A stretch of 33,545 nt of DNA from JAPLXD01 sp041661585 (GCA_041661585.1 JBAZUC010000004.1:1-33545); one strand, 5' to 3'; shown: positions 7,732-15,301, counted from the stretch's first letter. The notes: a model not told the origin generated them from the sequence alone. Made by a program: numbers and translations.

Positions 7732-8238
7732 ATGAAAAAATCAAATATAACTCTCATAGCCATATATAGCATCGCGGCCGCTCTGGTTTTGTATTTTGCC
7801 TATGGCGCGGTCAAGAATAGATATTTTAAAACGGACAAGAATAATGTCGGAACAAAAAATAGTGAAACGCAAAATCAAATCAATCAGCCAGTCGATGGTA
7901 CGGAGAATATAAATCAAGAAAACAATGTTCCGGAAGACGCTGCTTCCGCGACAGAAAACGGCCAGCCGGTTTTCGAAAACGCGGATTGCGCGAATGACTG
8001 CGCGCGTTTCAAAGATGTTCCTGACGGACTCAAATATTGCCAAGAAGCCTGCGGGGATAGACCCATCACGCCAAAAAATTCCGCAAGCCAATGCGAAAAT
8101 CTTGCAGGTATCGAAAAAGACGGCTGCTGGCGGGATCTCGCTGTTTCAAAAAAAGACTTTGCCGTTTGTGACAAAATCAGCGACGCGAAACTCTTGAAAG
8201 TCTGCAAAAACCGCGTGACGGAAGAAGTGCTCAACTGA
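7732..8238 (+). CDS. Anchored Cys-rich protein, function unknown
   Basis: The 168-residue product has one N-terminal hydrophobic span (about residues 7-27), an Asn/Gln/Glu-rich linker (about 33-82), and an eight-cysteine C-terminal domain (CANDC, YCQEACG, QCENL, GCWRD, VCDKI, VCKNR). The even cysteine number and export suggest disulfides. The domain's repeated C-x(3)-C and W-R-D-x-A pattern resembles small secreted Cys repeats seen in CPR proteins, but no named family was recognised. It follows the SpoIID-domain gene by 9 bases and ends 6 bases from the end of the convergent subtilase gene, with no terminator visible between them. Confidence 0.65.
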   Translation: MKKSNITLIAIYSIAAALVLYFAYGAVKNRYFKTDKNNVGTKNSETQNQINQPVDGTENINQENNVPEDAASATENGQPVFENADCANDCARFKDVPDGLKYCQEACGDRPITPKNSASQCENLAGIEKDGCWRDLAVSKKDFAVCDKISDAKLLKVCKNRVTEEVLN

Positions 8239-8244
8239 AATTTA

Positions 8245-9552
8245 TTAATAGTTTCCAGCCATCTCCAACGCACGCCGGAAGTTAATCTTTCCTCCAGTTA
8301 ATATCTTTCCAGCAAGGCTCGGTTCGAGATCAACCGAGTTTTTTATTATTTCAATAATCTGTGCGGCGGAAAGAGACGGTTTTTTTGAGAGAAGCAATCC
8401 CGCCTCGGCGCTGACATATGCGACTGAAAGAGAAGATCCTTCGGCCTCAGTATATTTGTTTTTTTTGAGATCGAGTCCGATGATCGGGTCATTGTCCGTT
8501 CCGCCGGGAGCGGCGACATCAACGGACGTTGCTCCAAAATCGGAATACTCCGTGAGCGCTCCGTCTTTTCCGGACGCCGCCACGCAGATGATGTTTGCCA
8601 ATTCAAAATCGCAAGGGTACATTTTTTTGTTTGGGTCGGTGCCATCGTGATCATATCCGATAAAAGTGTCCGGATCTCCGTTTCCCGCGGCCGTGACGAA
8701 AACTCCGGAGTAGCTTGCGATTGTGTCTTTCAAGACGAGATCCAAACCTTCTTCTCCATAGGCTCCCCAGCTGGCATTGATGATTGGAACGCTGCGCGAC
8801 GCGGCATAATTGATCGCCGAAATGGCCTGGTCGGTCGTGAAGTCGAATTTGAGCGGCATTATTTTCAAATTGCCGAAAAAACTGGCGCCGGACATCCCTT
8901 TTTTGTTGTTGGTCTTGGCGGCGATGATCCCGGCAAGAAATGTCCCGTGGCCGTCGCTGTCAGCCGGTTTCTTTTTCGGGCTGTTGATATTTTTTCCTTT
9001 CGCTCTTCCGCCCGTGATGGCAGCTTTCAACTCCGGCTGATTGTAGCTGATTCCCGTATCGATGATAGCGATCGGAATTTTGTTTTTGTTTTTTGTTTCG
9101 AGGTCCCAAGAGGACGAGGCGGAAACTCCGCCGGTGAAAGTGCTCGTGTCGGCGAGCGCCCATTCTTGGGAAAACAAAGAATCATTTGCAACGCGGGCGA
9201 GAGTTTCATATTTGAAGTTCGGCTGAACGGAAATTACCGTCGGGTCTTTTTGAAGAGCTTTGATTATTTTTTTCGTCGTGAGACTGTTCGCGCTTTTCAA
9301 GATATACAAATTCCCGTCCGAGCTTGTCTTGAGCAATTCTGCAGCAAGATTATATTTCACGGCAATTGCGCCTGCATCCGCGTCTGGCGAAATTTTCGCG
9401 ACCACTTCGTGTTCGATGTAGTTTTTTTCAATAGACTTCTTCGTAGCTGCATCGGCCGAAGGAAGATCATGAAAAACTCCCACGGGAAAAAGCAGGGAGA
9501 AAAATACAAGAGAAATAAAGAAAAAATATCCGGCAGCGTTTTTTGTTTTCAT
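8245..9552 (-). CDS. Secreted subtilisin-like serine protease (S8)
   Basis: The 435-residue precursor has a signal peptide (hydrophobic core about residues 9-28, likely cut near SADA), an inhibitor-I9-like propeptide (about 45-115) and an S8 catalytic domain. The triad is visible: Asp165 in IAIIDTG, His202 in DGHGTFLAG and Ser374 in GSSLS. The oxyanion Asn is N291 in AAGN. The usual GTSMAxPHV block is altered to GSSLSVAYV, keeping the Ser but losing the PHV residues, which are not catalytic. It is probably active outside the cell in protein turnover or prey/host interaction (inference). Transcription starts from an extended -10 box directly upstream. Confidence 0.9.
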   Translation of the reverse strand: MKTKNAAGYFFFISLVFFSLLFPVGVFHDLPSADAATKKSIEKNYIEHEVVAKISPDADAGAIAVKYNLAAELLKTSSDGNLYILKSANSLTTKKIIKALQKDPTVISVQPNFKYETLARVANDSLFSQEWALADTSTFTGGVSASSSWDLETKNKNKIPIAIIDTGISYNQPELKAAITGGRAKGKNINSPKKKPADSDGHGTFLAGIIAAKTNNKKGMSGASFFGNLKIMPLKFDFTTDQAISAINYAASRSVPIINASWGAYGEEGLDLVLKDTIASYSGVFVTAAGNGDPDTFIGYDHDGTDPNKKMYPCDFELANIICVAASGKDGALTEYSDFGATSVDVAAPGGTDNDPIIGLDLKKNKYTEAEGSSLSVAYVSAEAGLLLSKKPSLSAAQIIEIIKNSVDLEPSLAGKILTGGKINFRRALEMAGNY

Positions 9553-9558
9553 ATAAGG

Positions 9559-9567
9559 ATTATATCA
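9559..9567 (-). promoter_or_regulatory. Extended -10 promoter of the subtilase, leaderless type
   Basis: On the minus strand the sequence reads TGATATAAT, then CCTTAT, then ATG. With a usual 6-7-base discriminator, transcription would begin at or next to the start codon. The recO promoter has the same layout. Confidence 0.65.
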
Positions 9568-9635
9568 ATTATTTTTTCAATTGACTAATTGTCTATTTTG
9601 GAGCAGAATATAGGCAGATAACATCAAATTTTATG

Positions 9636-9759
9636 CCCGGTAGTGAAAATTTGACCGGCCTTCGGCCAAGAAGATAGCTACAGGGCGTATAAGCATATAA
9701 TTTGTATAAAAACTATTGAAATTTACTTTATTTTTTAAAGTCAAATTTCTACTACCGGG
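9636..9759 (+). repeat. Start-codon palindromic element, copy A (124 nt)
   Basis: The ends CCCGGTAGTGAAAATTTGAC and GTCAAATTTCTACTACCGGG pair over 20 positions with one G-U wobble and one A-C mismatch. Inside is a second hairpin, GGCC-TTC-GGCC, and the motif AGCTANNGGGCG. ATG stands on both sides: 9633-9635 before the element and 9760-9762 after it, the latter being the glycosyltransferase start. Copy B has the same length and the same mismatch positions with compensating base changes. It may be a mobile insertion with duplicated target, a structured mRNA leader, or both. Confidence 0.85.
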
Positions 9760-10908
9760 ATGCGTATTGGAATCGATGCCAGAGCCATATTGAATCCGGA
9801 AAAAGTGGCGCCCACGGGGGTAGCGAATTATGTCTGGCAATTGGTCAAAAATCTGCTTGAAATGGACAAAGAAAACCAGTATATATTGTTCTTTGACTTC
9901 AAAGTGCAAGACAAAGACGTGAAGCGCTTCACACAACCCAATGTGAAGATCAAGTTTTTTCCGTTTTCCGACTACAAAAAATATATGCCGGCGGCGTATA
10001 GCGAGATCCTCGGGATGGCGACTTTCGCGAGAGAAAAAATGGATGTGCTGCACACCACGTCGCCGCTCTTTCGCGTACCGGCGACCTATCGTGGAAAAAT
10101 CGTGACCACCTTCTATGACTTTGCGCCGTATCGCGTTCCGGAACTTTTTCCCCGCCTCGCGACTGCGAAACTGAAAACGCTCTATAGCTTTGCTGCCAAA
10201 AAATCAGATCATCTCATCACTGTCTCCGAATCGACCAAAAAAGACGCGCGCGAATTTTTGAGATATCCAGGAGAAAAAATCACGACGATTCACAACGGGA
10301 TCGACAAAAGATTTTTTGAGCAAGAGGAATATTCAAAAGACGACGTGAAAAAAGGGCATGGCATTTTGGGAAAATATATTTTGTTTTTGGGAACGCTTGA
10401 GCCGCGCAAAAATTTGAGCCGGGTGCTGGACGCTTTCGCGCGTTTCAAAAAAGATTTCAAAAACAATTCTGACTATCAGCTTGTCGTGGCGGGGAAGAGA
10501 GGCTGGCTCATGGAAGAATATTTTCAGCATGCCAAAGATTTGGGAATCGAGGATGACGTTGTTTTCACTGGATATGTCGGCGGAGATGAACTGAAACCGC
10601 TCTATACCAACGCGGAGTTTTTCGTGATGCCGTCGCTTTGGGAAGGTTTCGGGCAAACGATCGTTGAGGCGATGGCTTGCGGCGCTCCGTGTCTTGTTTC
10701 AAAAGTCTCATCCATTCCGGAAATCGCGGACGAGGCCGCCTATTTCGTCGATCCGCACGATACGGAAGGAATCGCTAAAGGAATGATGGAGCTCGCGTCA
10801 AACAAGGATTTGCGCGAAAATTTGAGCGCGAAAGGCAAACAGCAGGCCAAAAAATTCAGCTGGGAAAAGTGCGCGAAGGAAACACTTGAAGTCTATAAAA
10901 ATGTTTAA
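9760..10908 (+). CDS. GT4-family glycosyltransferase
   Basis: The 382-residue protein has the two Rossmann-like halves of GT-B enzymes. The N-terminal half starts MRIGIDARA with the glycine turn PTGVANYVWQL. The C-terminal half has FLGTLEPRKNLSRVLDAF, FTGYVGGDELKPLY and the nucleotide-sugar site PSLWEGFGQTIVEAMACGAP (EGFG and E in the usual E-x7-E arrangement). Length is normal for the family. Such enzymes move a sugar from a nucleotide donor to lipid-linked or polymer acceptors on the cytoplasmic membrane face; the acceptor is unknown. The start codon touches the 3' arm of palindromic element A. Its last 8 bases overlap ileS, so the two are co-transcribed. Confidence 0.9.
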   Translation: MRIGIDARAILNPEKVAPTGVANYVWQLVKNLLEMDKENQYILFFDFKVQDKDVKRFTQPNVKIKFFPFSDYKKYMPAAYSEILGMATFAREKMDVLHTTSPLFRVPATYRGKIVTTFYDFAPYRVPELFPRLATAKLKTLYSFAAKKSDHLITVSESTKKDAREFLRYPGEKITTIHNGIDKRFFEQEEYSKDDVKKGHGILGKYILFLGTLEPRKNLSRVLDAFARFKKDFKNNSDYQLVVAGKRGWLMEEYFQHAKDLGIEDDVVFTGYVGGDELKPLYTNAEFFVMPSLWEGFGQTIVEAMACGAPCLVSKVSSIPEIADEAAYFVDPHDTEGIAKGMMELASNKDLRENLSAKGKQQAKKFSWEKCAKETLEVYKNV

Positions 10909-13900
10909 ACCCGTCGATCCAAAACAATCTCTCCCAAAGATGGAGGAGGATGTCCTCAAGTTCTGGGAAGAGAACAAGATATTTGAAAAATCTTTGGAGC
11001 AACGCCTCGATGCGCCGCTCTATTCTTTTTATGACGGCCCGCCTTTTGCGACGGGAACGCCACACTATGGCCATATTGTGGCGAGCACAATGAAAGATGT
11101 TGTGCCGCGATATTGGACGATGCGCGGCTTCAACGTTCCGCGAAAATGGGGCTGGGACTGCCACGGATTGCCGATTGAGAATATTGCCGAGAAGGAATTG
11201 GGAGTGAAACGCAAGAAAGAAATTTTGGAAAAATACGGAGTGGAAAAGTTCAACGAGATTTGCCGCTCGAAAGTCTTGGAATACACGGCGGACTGGAAAA
11301 AAGTGATTCGTCGGCTCGGGCGCTGGGCGGATATGGAGAACGCGTACAAAACAATGGACTTGCCGTTCATGGAATCGGTCTGGTGGGTTTTCAAGCAGCT
11401 TTGGGATAAAGGCCTGATATATGAGGGCTATCGATCGATGCATATTTGTCCGCGCTGCGAAACAACTCTTTCGCAATCAGAAGTGGCGGAAGGATACAAG
11501 ATGGTCAAAGATTTGTCGGCGACAGTGAAGTTTCATTTAAAACCAGGGCAAAAATGGGCAGAAGGACAATATGAAACAAAAGATTCGGTATATGTTCTCG
11601 CATGGACCACTACTCCGTGGACGCTTATAGGAAATGTAGCTTTGGCAGTCGGAGAAAATATTGAATATACTGCTTTGCGAGTCGACGGTATCAAAGAGCT
11701 GCTTATTATTGCGAGTGATCGCGTCGACGAAGTATTTAAAGAGAGAGAAATAGAAATTGTTCACAACGATATAAAAGGCAAAGATCTTGTTGGTTTGGAG
11801 TATGATTCCATTTTTGACTATTATTCCAAAGACGAAAAGCTTCAGAACAGCGAGAATGGGTGGAAAATATATCCAGGTGATTTTGTGACGACGGAAGAGG
11901 GGACAGGGATTGTGCATATCGCGCCTGCTTTCGGAGAAGATGATATGAATTTAGGTAAGAAATATAATTTGCCTTTTGTTTCTCATGTTGACATGGATGG
12001 GACGATCCGGTCGGAAGCCAAAGATTTCGCGGGGCTTGATGTGAAGCCGATCGACGACAGTCAAAAAACGGATGTCGAAATCATCAAATATCTTGCGAAA
12101 AAGAATTTGTTGTTTGCGAAAAAACAATTTGAACACTCCTATCCGCACTGTTGGCGGTGCGATACGCCGTTGCTGAATTATGCCACTTCATCGTGGTTTG
12201 TGAGCGTTGAGAAAATCAAAGAAAAAATGCTCGATCAGGCGAAAGATATCAATTGGTCGCCAGGGCATATCAAAGAGGGAAGGTTTGGCAACTGGCTCGA
12301 AGGTGCGCGCGACTGGTCCATTTCACGGCAACGCTTTTGGGCGTCAGTCATTCCGATTTGGAAATGCGAAAAATGTGCGGAAATTAAAGTCGTTGGCTCC
12401 GTTGATGAAATCCGGGAGCAGTTTGGCAATCCGAATAAATTGTTTTTGGTGCGGCACGGAGAAGCGGAGAATAATGTCAAAAGAATAATTTTATCTCATC
12501 CGAAAGAGGGCGAGAATCCGCTTACCGAAAAAGGACAAAAACAAATCGAAGAATTGGCAGGATATTTAGAAGATAAAAGAATTGATGTTATTTTTAGTTC
12601 TCCCATTCAGAGAACCGTGGAGACCGCGGAAATTATTTCAAAAAAAACAGGAGCGGAAATTATTATTGATGCTAAGCTAACTGAGGTTGAATGCGGAAAG
12701 CTGGAGGGGACAGATTGGGATAGTTTCATAAAATTATATCCCCAGATGTTAAATCCAGACAGAACGGACAGCAATGGAATGGAAGGATTGGAGGATATTC
12801 GAGACAGACTCGTTTCCTTCATTGACGGTTTGAATAAAAAATATAAAGGAAAAAATATCGTCATTATATCTCACGGAAATCCCCTAAGAGTCATGAAGGG
12901 AATTTTGTTGAGTATGAAAAAGGAAGAAACATTAAATGAATCAATGCACAAGAAAGGGCAAGTTGTTGAATTATATTCCAAGCCGGTTGATCTTCACAAA
13001 CACGTTGTAGACAAAATAACTTTCAAGTGTGAGAAGTGCGATGGCGAGATGAAAAGAATTCCAGATGTTCTCGACACCTGGTTTGATAGCGGTTCGATGC
13101 CGTACGCCCAAGCTCACTATCCTTTCGAGAACAAGGAAAATTTCGAGAAAAGTTTTCCGGCTGATTTCATCGCGGAGGGTGTGGACCAAACGCGGGCTTG
13201 GTTCTATTATCTCCACGCCATTTCAACTGCCATCAAAGATTCCAACGCCTACAAAAACGTCATTGTGAATGGAATTGTGGTCGGAGAAGACGGGAAAAAA
13301 TTGTCAAAGCGTCTCAAAAATTATCCCGATCCTTCGGAAATGATGGAAAAATATGGGGCAGATGCGCTCAGATATTATCTCATGGATTCACCGGTGGTTG
13401 CTGCGGAAAATCTCACTTTTTCGGAAAAAGATATGTCGGAAAACGTCCGGGGAATGTTTAGGATGCTTTGGAATACGTATTCTTTTTTCGTGTTGTATGC
13501 GAATATTGATAAGTATCAAGCATCAAATATCAAGTATCAAGTATCGGAAAATGCGAATTTATTGGATCGATGGATAGTTTCCGAGCTGAGTTCGCTCATC
13601 AAGAATGTTAATCAGCATATGGAGAGCTATGAACTCAACAAAACAGCCAGATTATTCCCCGTGTTCATCGACAATCTTTCCAACTGGTATGTTCGCCGCA
13701 GTCGCAAGCGATTTTGGAAGAGCGAAAATGACGGTGACAAAAATCAAGCCTATGAAACTTTGCACTATGTCTTGATCGAGCTTTCAAAATTGATGGCGCC
13801 TTTCACGCCGTTTGTGGCGGAAGAAATATACAAAAATCTTACAAATAGTGAATCAGTTCACCTCGCGGATTTTCCGGCGGCCGATGAAAAATTGATCGAT

Positions 13901-14434
13901 GATGATTTGAATGAAAAAATGCAGCTCACGCGGCGATTTGTGAAGATGGGGCTCGCGGCGCGCGCCAGAGTTGGGATCAAGGTGCGCCAGCCTTTGGCGG
14001 AGCTCAAGATCAACGAAGATGTCGGGGGAGAGATGGCCGAGCTCATCAAAGAAGAGGTCAATGTGAAAAAAGTCAGCTTTGCCGGCGGGATCACGGAAGA
14101 ACCCGGTTTTGTGCGCGAAGAAGAAATCAGCTGGGAAGCGGGGCTGGACACGAAGATCACGGACGAACTGCGGCTTGAAGGCGAAGCGCGCGAACTCGTT
14201 CGCCGCATCCAGGAATTGCGAAAAAAAGCGGGATATCAAGTTGACAATCGGATAACATTGTGTTATCAAGGAGGAAATGAAATTTTTGAAAAGTTTGGCG
14301 ATTTGATCGCGAAAGAAACATTGGCCGAAGAATTGTCGGAAGGTGAAGATGTCGAAGCGAATATATCGGAACTTGTGGAGCTCGAAACGACGCCGGTGAA
14401 AGTGTGGCTCAAAAAAATAGAAGAAATAAAATAG
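10901..14434 (+). CDS. ileS: Isoleucine--tRNA ligase with inserted histidine-phosphatase domain
   Basis: The 1177-residue class I synthetase attaches isoleucine to tRNA-Ile. Visible are the HIGH-type motif HYGH (55-58), the editing-domain motif TTPWTLIGNVALAVG, the WDCHGLP segment, KLSKR (800-804) and a C-terminal anticodon-binding region. It resembles the longer type 2 (eukaryote-like) IleRS. Residues about 512-693 are not IleRS but a complete histidine-phosphatase domain, placed between CEKCAEI and CEKCDGE. Without it the protein is about 995 residues. A low-complexity loop, YQASNIKYQVSE, is encoded by a stuttering repeat at 13511-13545. The start at 10901 overlaps the glycosyltransferase by 8 bases; five extra upstream codons are possible but unlikely. 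Confidence 0.95.
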   Translation: MFKPVDPKQSLPKMEEDVLKFWEENKIFEKSLEQRLDAPLYSFYDGPPFATGTPHYGHIVASTMKDVVPRYWTMRGFNVPRKWGWDCHGLPIENIAEKELGVKRKKEILEKYGVEKFNEICRSKVLEYTADWKKVIRRLGRWADMENAYKTMDLPFMESVWWVFKQLWDKGLIYEGYRSMHICPRCETTLSQSEVAEGYKMVKDLSATVKFHLKPGQKWAEGQYETKDSVYVLAWTTTPWTLIGNVALAVGENIEYTALRVDGIKELLIIASDRVDEVFKEREIEIVHNDIKGKDLVGLEYDSIFDYYSKDEKLQNSENGWKIYPGDFVTTEEGTGIVHIAPAFGEDDMNLGKKYNLPFVSHVDMDGTIRSEAKDFAGLDVKPIDDSQKTDVEIIKYLAKKNLLFAKKQFEHSYPHCWRCDTPLLNYATSSWFVSVEKIKEKMLDQAKDINWSPGHIKEGRFGNWLEGARDWSISRQRFWASVIPIWKCEKCAEIKVVGSVDEIREQFGNPNKLFLVRHGEAENNVKRIILSHPKEGENPLTEKGQKQIEELAGYLEDKRIDVIFSSPIQRTVETAEIISKKTGAEIIIDAKLTEVECGKLEGTDWDSFIKLYPQMLNPDRTDSNGMEGLEDIRDRLVSFIDGLNKKYKGKNIVIISHGNPLRVMKGILLSMKKEETLNESMHKKGQVVELYSKPVDLHKHVVDKITFKCEKCDGEMKRIPDVLDTWFDSGSMPYAQAHYPFENKENFEKSFPADFIAEGVDQTRAWFYYLHAISTAIKDSNAYKNVIVNGIVVGEDGKKLSKRLKNYPDPSEMMEKYGADALRYYLMDSPVVAAENLTFSEKDMSENVRGMFRMLWNTYSFFVLYANIDKYQASNIKYQVSENANLLDRWIVSELSSLIKNVNQHMESYELNKTARLFPVFIDNLSNWYVRRSRKRFWKSENDGDKNQAYETLHYVLIELSKLMAPFTPFVAEEIYKNLTNSESVHLADFPAADEKLIDDDLNEKMQLTRRFVKMGLAARARVGIKVRQPLAELKINEDVGGEMAELIKEEVNVKKVSFAGGITEEPGFVREEEISWEAGLDTKITDELRLEGEARELVRRIQELRKKAGYQVDNRITLCYQGGNEIFEKFGDLIAKETLAEELSEGEDVEANISELVELETTPVKVWLKKIEEIK
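12434..12979 (+). other. Histidine-phosphatase domain embedded in ileS
   Basis: This segment codes for about 182 residues with all landmarks of the histidine phosphatase (phosphoglycerate-mutase-like) superfamily: LVRHGEAE with His519, SSPIQRTVETAEI with Arg571, an acidic LTEVECGKLEG stretch (Glu595/597) and IISHGNPLR with His658. The canonical RHG, second Arg, Glu and second His are all kept, so the domain should be catalytically competent. It is in frame, with no stops or shifts, and its codons look more AT-rich than the flanking ileS sequence. Its substrate is unknown. In ordinary IleRS the two zinc-knuckle CxxC pairs here are separated by a short linker. Confidence 0.92.
13511..13545 (+). 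repeat. Stutter repeat inside ileS
   Basis: Imperfect repeats of AAGTATC / CATCAAATATC encoding YQASNIKYQVS in a variable surface region of IleRS. In frame. Confidence 0.6.
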
Positions 14435-14444
14435 AAGAAATAAA
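14417..14444 (+). repeat. Perfect 14-bp tandem duplication over the ileS stop codon
   Basis: ATAGAAGAAATAAA occurs twice in a row; the ileS TAG stop lies in the second copy, which changes the reading frame of the tail. Confidence 0.8.
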
Positions 14445-14522
14445 ATATATTTTTTGGAATTTATTTTTTTGTATAAATTCGGCTCCGCAACGCGGGGCGA
14501 TCTTTGAAAAAGGGAGTCTGAA

Positions 14523-14723
14523 ATGGGAAAGATGTACGCATATATCTTAGCCGTCTCAATTATCGCTTTCACTGCGATAATTATTGCTTCGTTTATTGTT
14601 CCCAGCGAAACCGAGCTAATCGCCAAAGGTATTAGTCCTATTGTGAGGTATAGCAGACTGGCTTGGGTCGTTGTGGGTTCGGCAGTGTTTTTTCTGCCGG
14701 TAGGAATTTTTTCAGCTGACTGA
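14523..14723 (+). CDS. Small two-span membrane protein (66 residues)
   Basis: The product has two hydrophobic segments, AYILAVSIIAFTAIIIASFIV in shortened terms about residues 5-26 and WVVVGSAVFFLPVGIF at about 48-63, with a short charged loop (PSETELIAKG). A ribosome site, AAAGGGAG, precedes the ATG by about 8 bases. It is the first of three tiny membrane protein genes that each have a strong Shine-Dalgarno site, and it follows ileS by about 90 bases. Not recognised as a known family. Confidence 0.6.
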   Translation: MGKMYAYILAVSIIAFTAIIIASFIVPSETELIAKGISPIVRYSRLAWVVVGSAVFFLPVGIFSAD

Positions 14724-14763
14724 TTTATAATACCTGGCGTTGCCGAAGGAGGATAAAGAGGCT

Positions 14764-14889
14764 ATGGAATACTTTGCGGGCGATAGCGATATCATCTGGG
14801 GAATGGCTTATTTGCTTTCCCTTATTGTTCTTTTTTATCTCGTCTATAACATAATCTATGAAAATTTCCGGGATGAGTGCGGGCACTAG
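14764..14889 (+). CDS. Tiny single-span membrane protein (41 residues)
   Basis: ATG at 14764 is preceded by GAAGGAGGATAAAG, a near-perfect Shine-Dalgarno site. The product has an acidic start (MEYFAGDSD), one strong hydrophobic helix (IIWGMAYLLSLIVLFYLVYN) and an acidic tail ending DECGH. The consensus ribosome site is the main evidence that this 41-codon frame is real. It lies between two similar small genes spaced 40 and 32 bases away. Function unknown. Confidence 0.6.
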   Translation: MEYFAGDSDIIWGMAYLLSLIVLFYLVYNIIYENFRDECGH

Positions 14890-14921
14890 AAATTGGTGCA
14901 GCCGGTAAGCTGGGAGGAAAA

Positions 14922-15122
14922 ATGACAAAAATAAGCGGAAAAGAATACTTGATTTTGAGCGTATGCGTGACTTTGCCGGCGGGAGGATATGGTCTTTCTT
15001 ATTTTGTTTTTGACTATTCTTGGCGCGGGATAGCATTGCTAACGCTAGCTGGACTGTTGATAGCAGCAGTTATGCTCGGGCTCGTTATCTGGAGAGGCGA
15101 GAAAAAAAATCAATCCTTTTAG
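14922..15122 (+). CDS. Small two-span membrane protein (66 residues)
   Basis: The ATG at 14922 follows GGGAGGAAAA, a strong ribosome site; an in-frame start at 14877 overlaps the previous gene and has none. The product has two hydrophobic segments (EYLILSVCVTLPAGGYGLSY and GIALLTLAGLLIAAVMLGLV) and ends in a basic tail, RGEKKNQSF. It is the last of the three-gene cluster and is followed by a terminator. Family unknown. Confidence 0.65.
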   Translation: MTKISGKEYLILSVCVTLPAGGYGLSYFVFDYSWRGIALLTLAGLLIAAVMLGLVIWRGEKKNQSF

Positions 15123-15125
15123 AAA

Positions 15126-15157
15126 GGGTCGCATGAATACAATGCGACCCTGTTTTT
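15126..15157 (+). terminator. Terminator of the small membrane protein cluster
   Basis: Perfect stem GGGTCGCAT / ATGCGACCC with a 7-base loop and T-rich tail, overlapping closely with the recO promoter. Confidence 0.85.
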
Positions 15158-15158
15158 A

Positions 15159-15167
15159 TGATATAAT
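15159..15167 (+). promoter_or_regulatory. Extended -10 promoter of recO, leaderless type
   Basis: TGATATAAT followed by CAACAT and then ATG (15174). Transcription is expected to begin at that ATG, which is the upstream copy flanking palindromic element B and not the recO start itself. Confidence 0.65.
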
Positions 15168-15176
15168 CAACATATG

Positions 15177-15300
15177 CCCGGTAGTGAAATTTTGACTAGC
15201 CTTTGGCTATAATAGACAAGCTAAGGGGCGAATTTATCTCAAAATATTTTAATTACGATTTTGATCATAGTCTTTCTATTGTCAAAATTCTACTACCGGG
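15177..15300 (+). repeat. Start-codon palindromic element, copy B (124 nt)
   Basis: The ends CCCGGTAGTGAAATTTTGAC and GTCAAAATTCTACTACCGGG pair over 20 positions with the same wobble and A-C mismatch as copy A. An internal hairpin TAGCC-TTT-GGCTA replaces GGCC-TTC-GGCC of copy A, one pair having changed from G-C to A-T. The motif AGCTANNGGGCG is kept. TATG flanks the element on both sides (15173-15176 and 15301-15304); the second contains the recO start codon. Length is identical to copy A although most of the interior differs. Confidence 0.85.
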
Positions 15301-15301
15301 T

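Noticed and set aside
9573..9587. Short inverted repeat CAATT-GACT-AATTG upstream of element A, as an operator
   Set aside because: Five base pairs in an AT-rich stretch are expected by chance, and no regulator gene is nearby.
8647..9588. 313-codon plus-strand frame opposite the subtilase
   Set aside because: The minus-strand protein has a full catalytic triad and signal peptide; the plus frame shows no family pattern.
15203..15301. N-terminal extension of RecO by 33 residues
   Set aside because: These codons lie in palindromic element B; RecO proteins begin at the MQKYTAIILSSHD segment.
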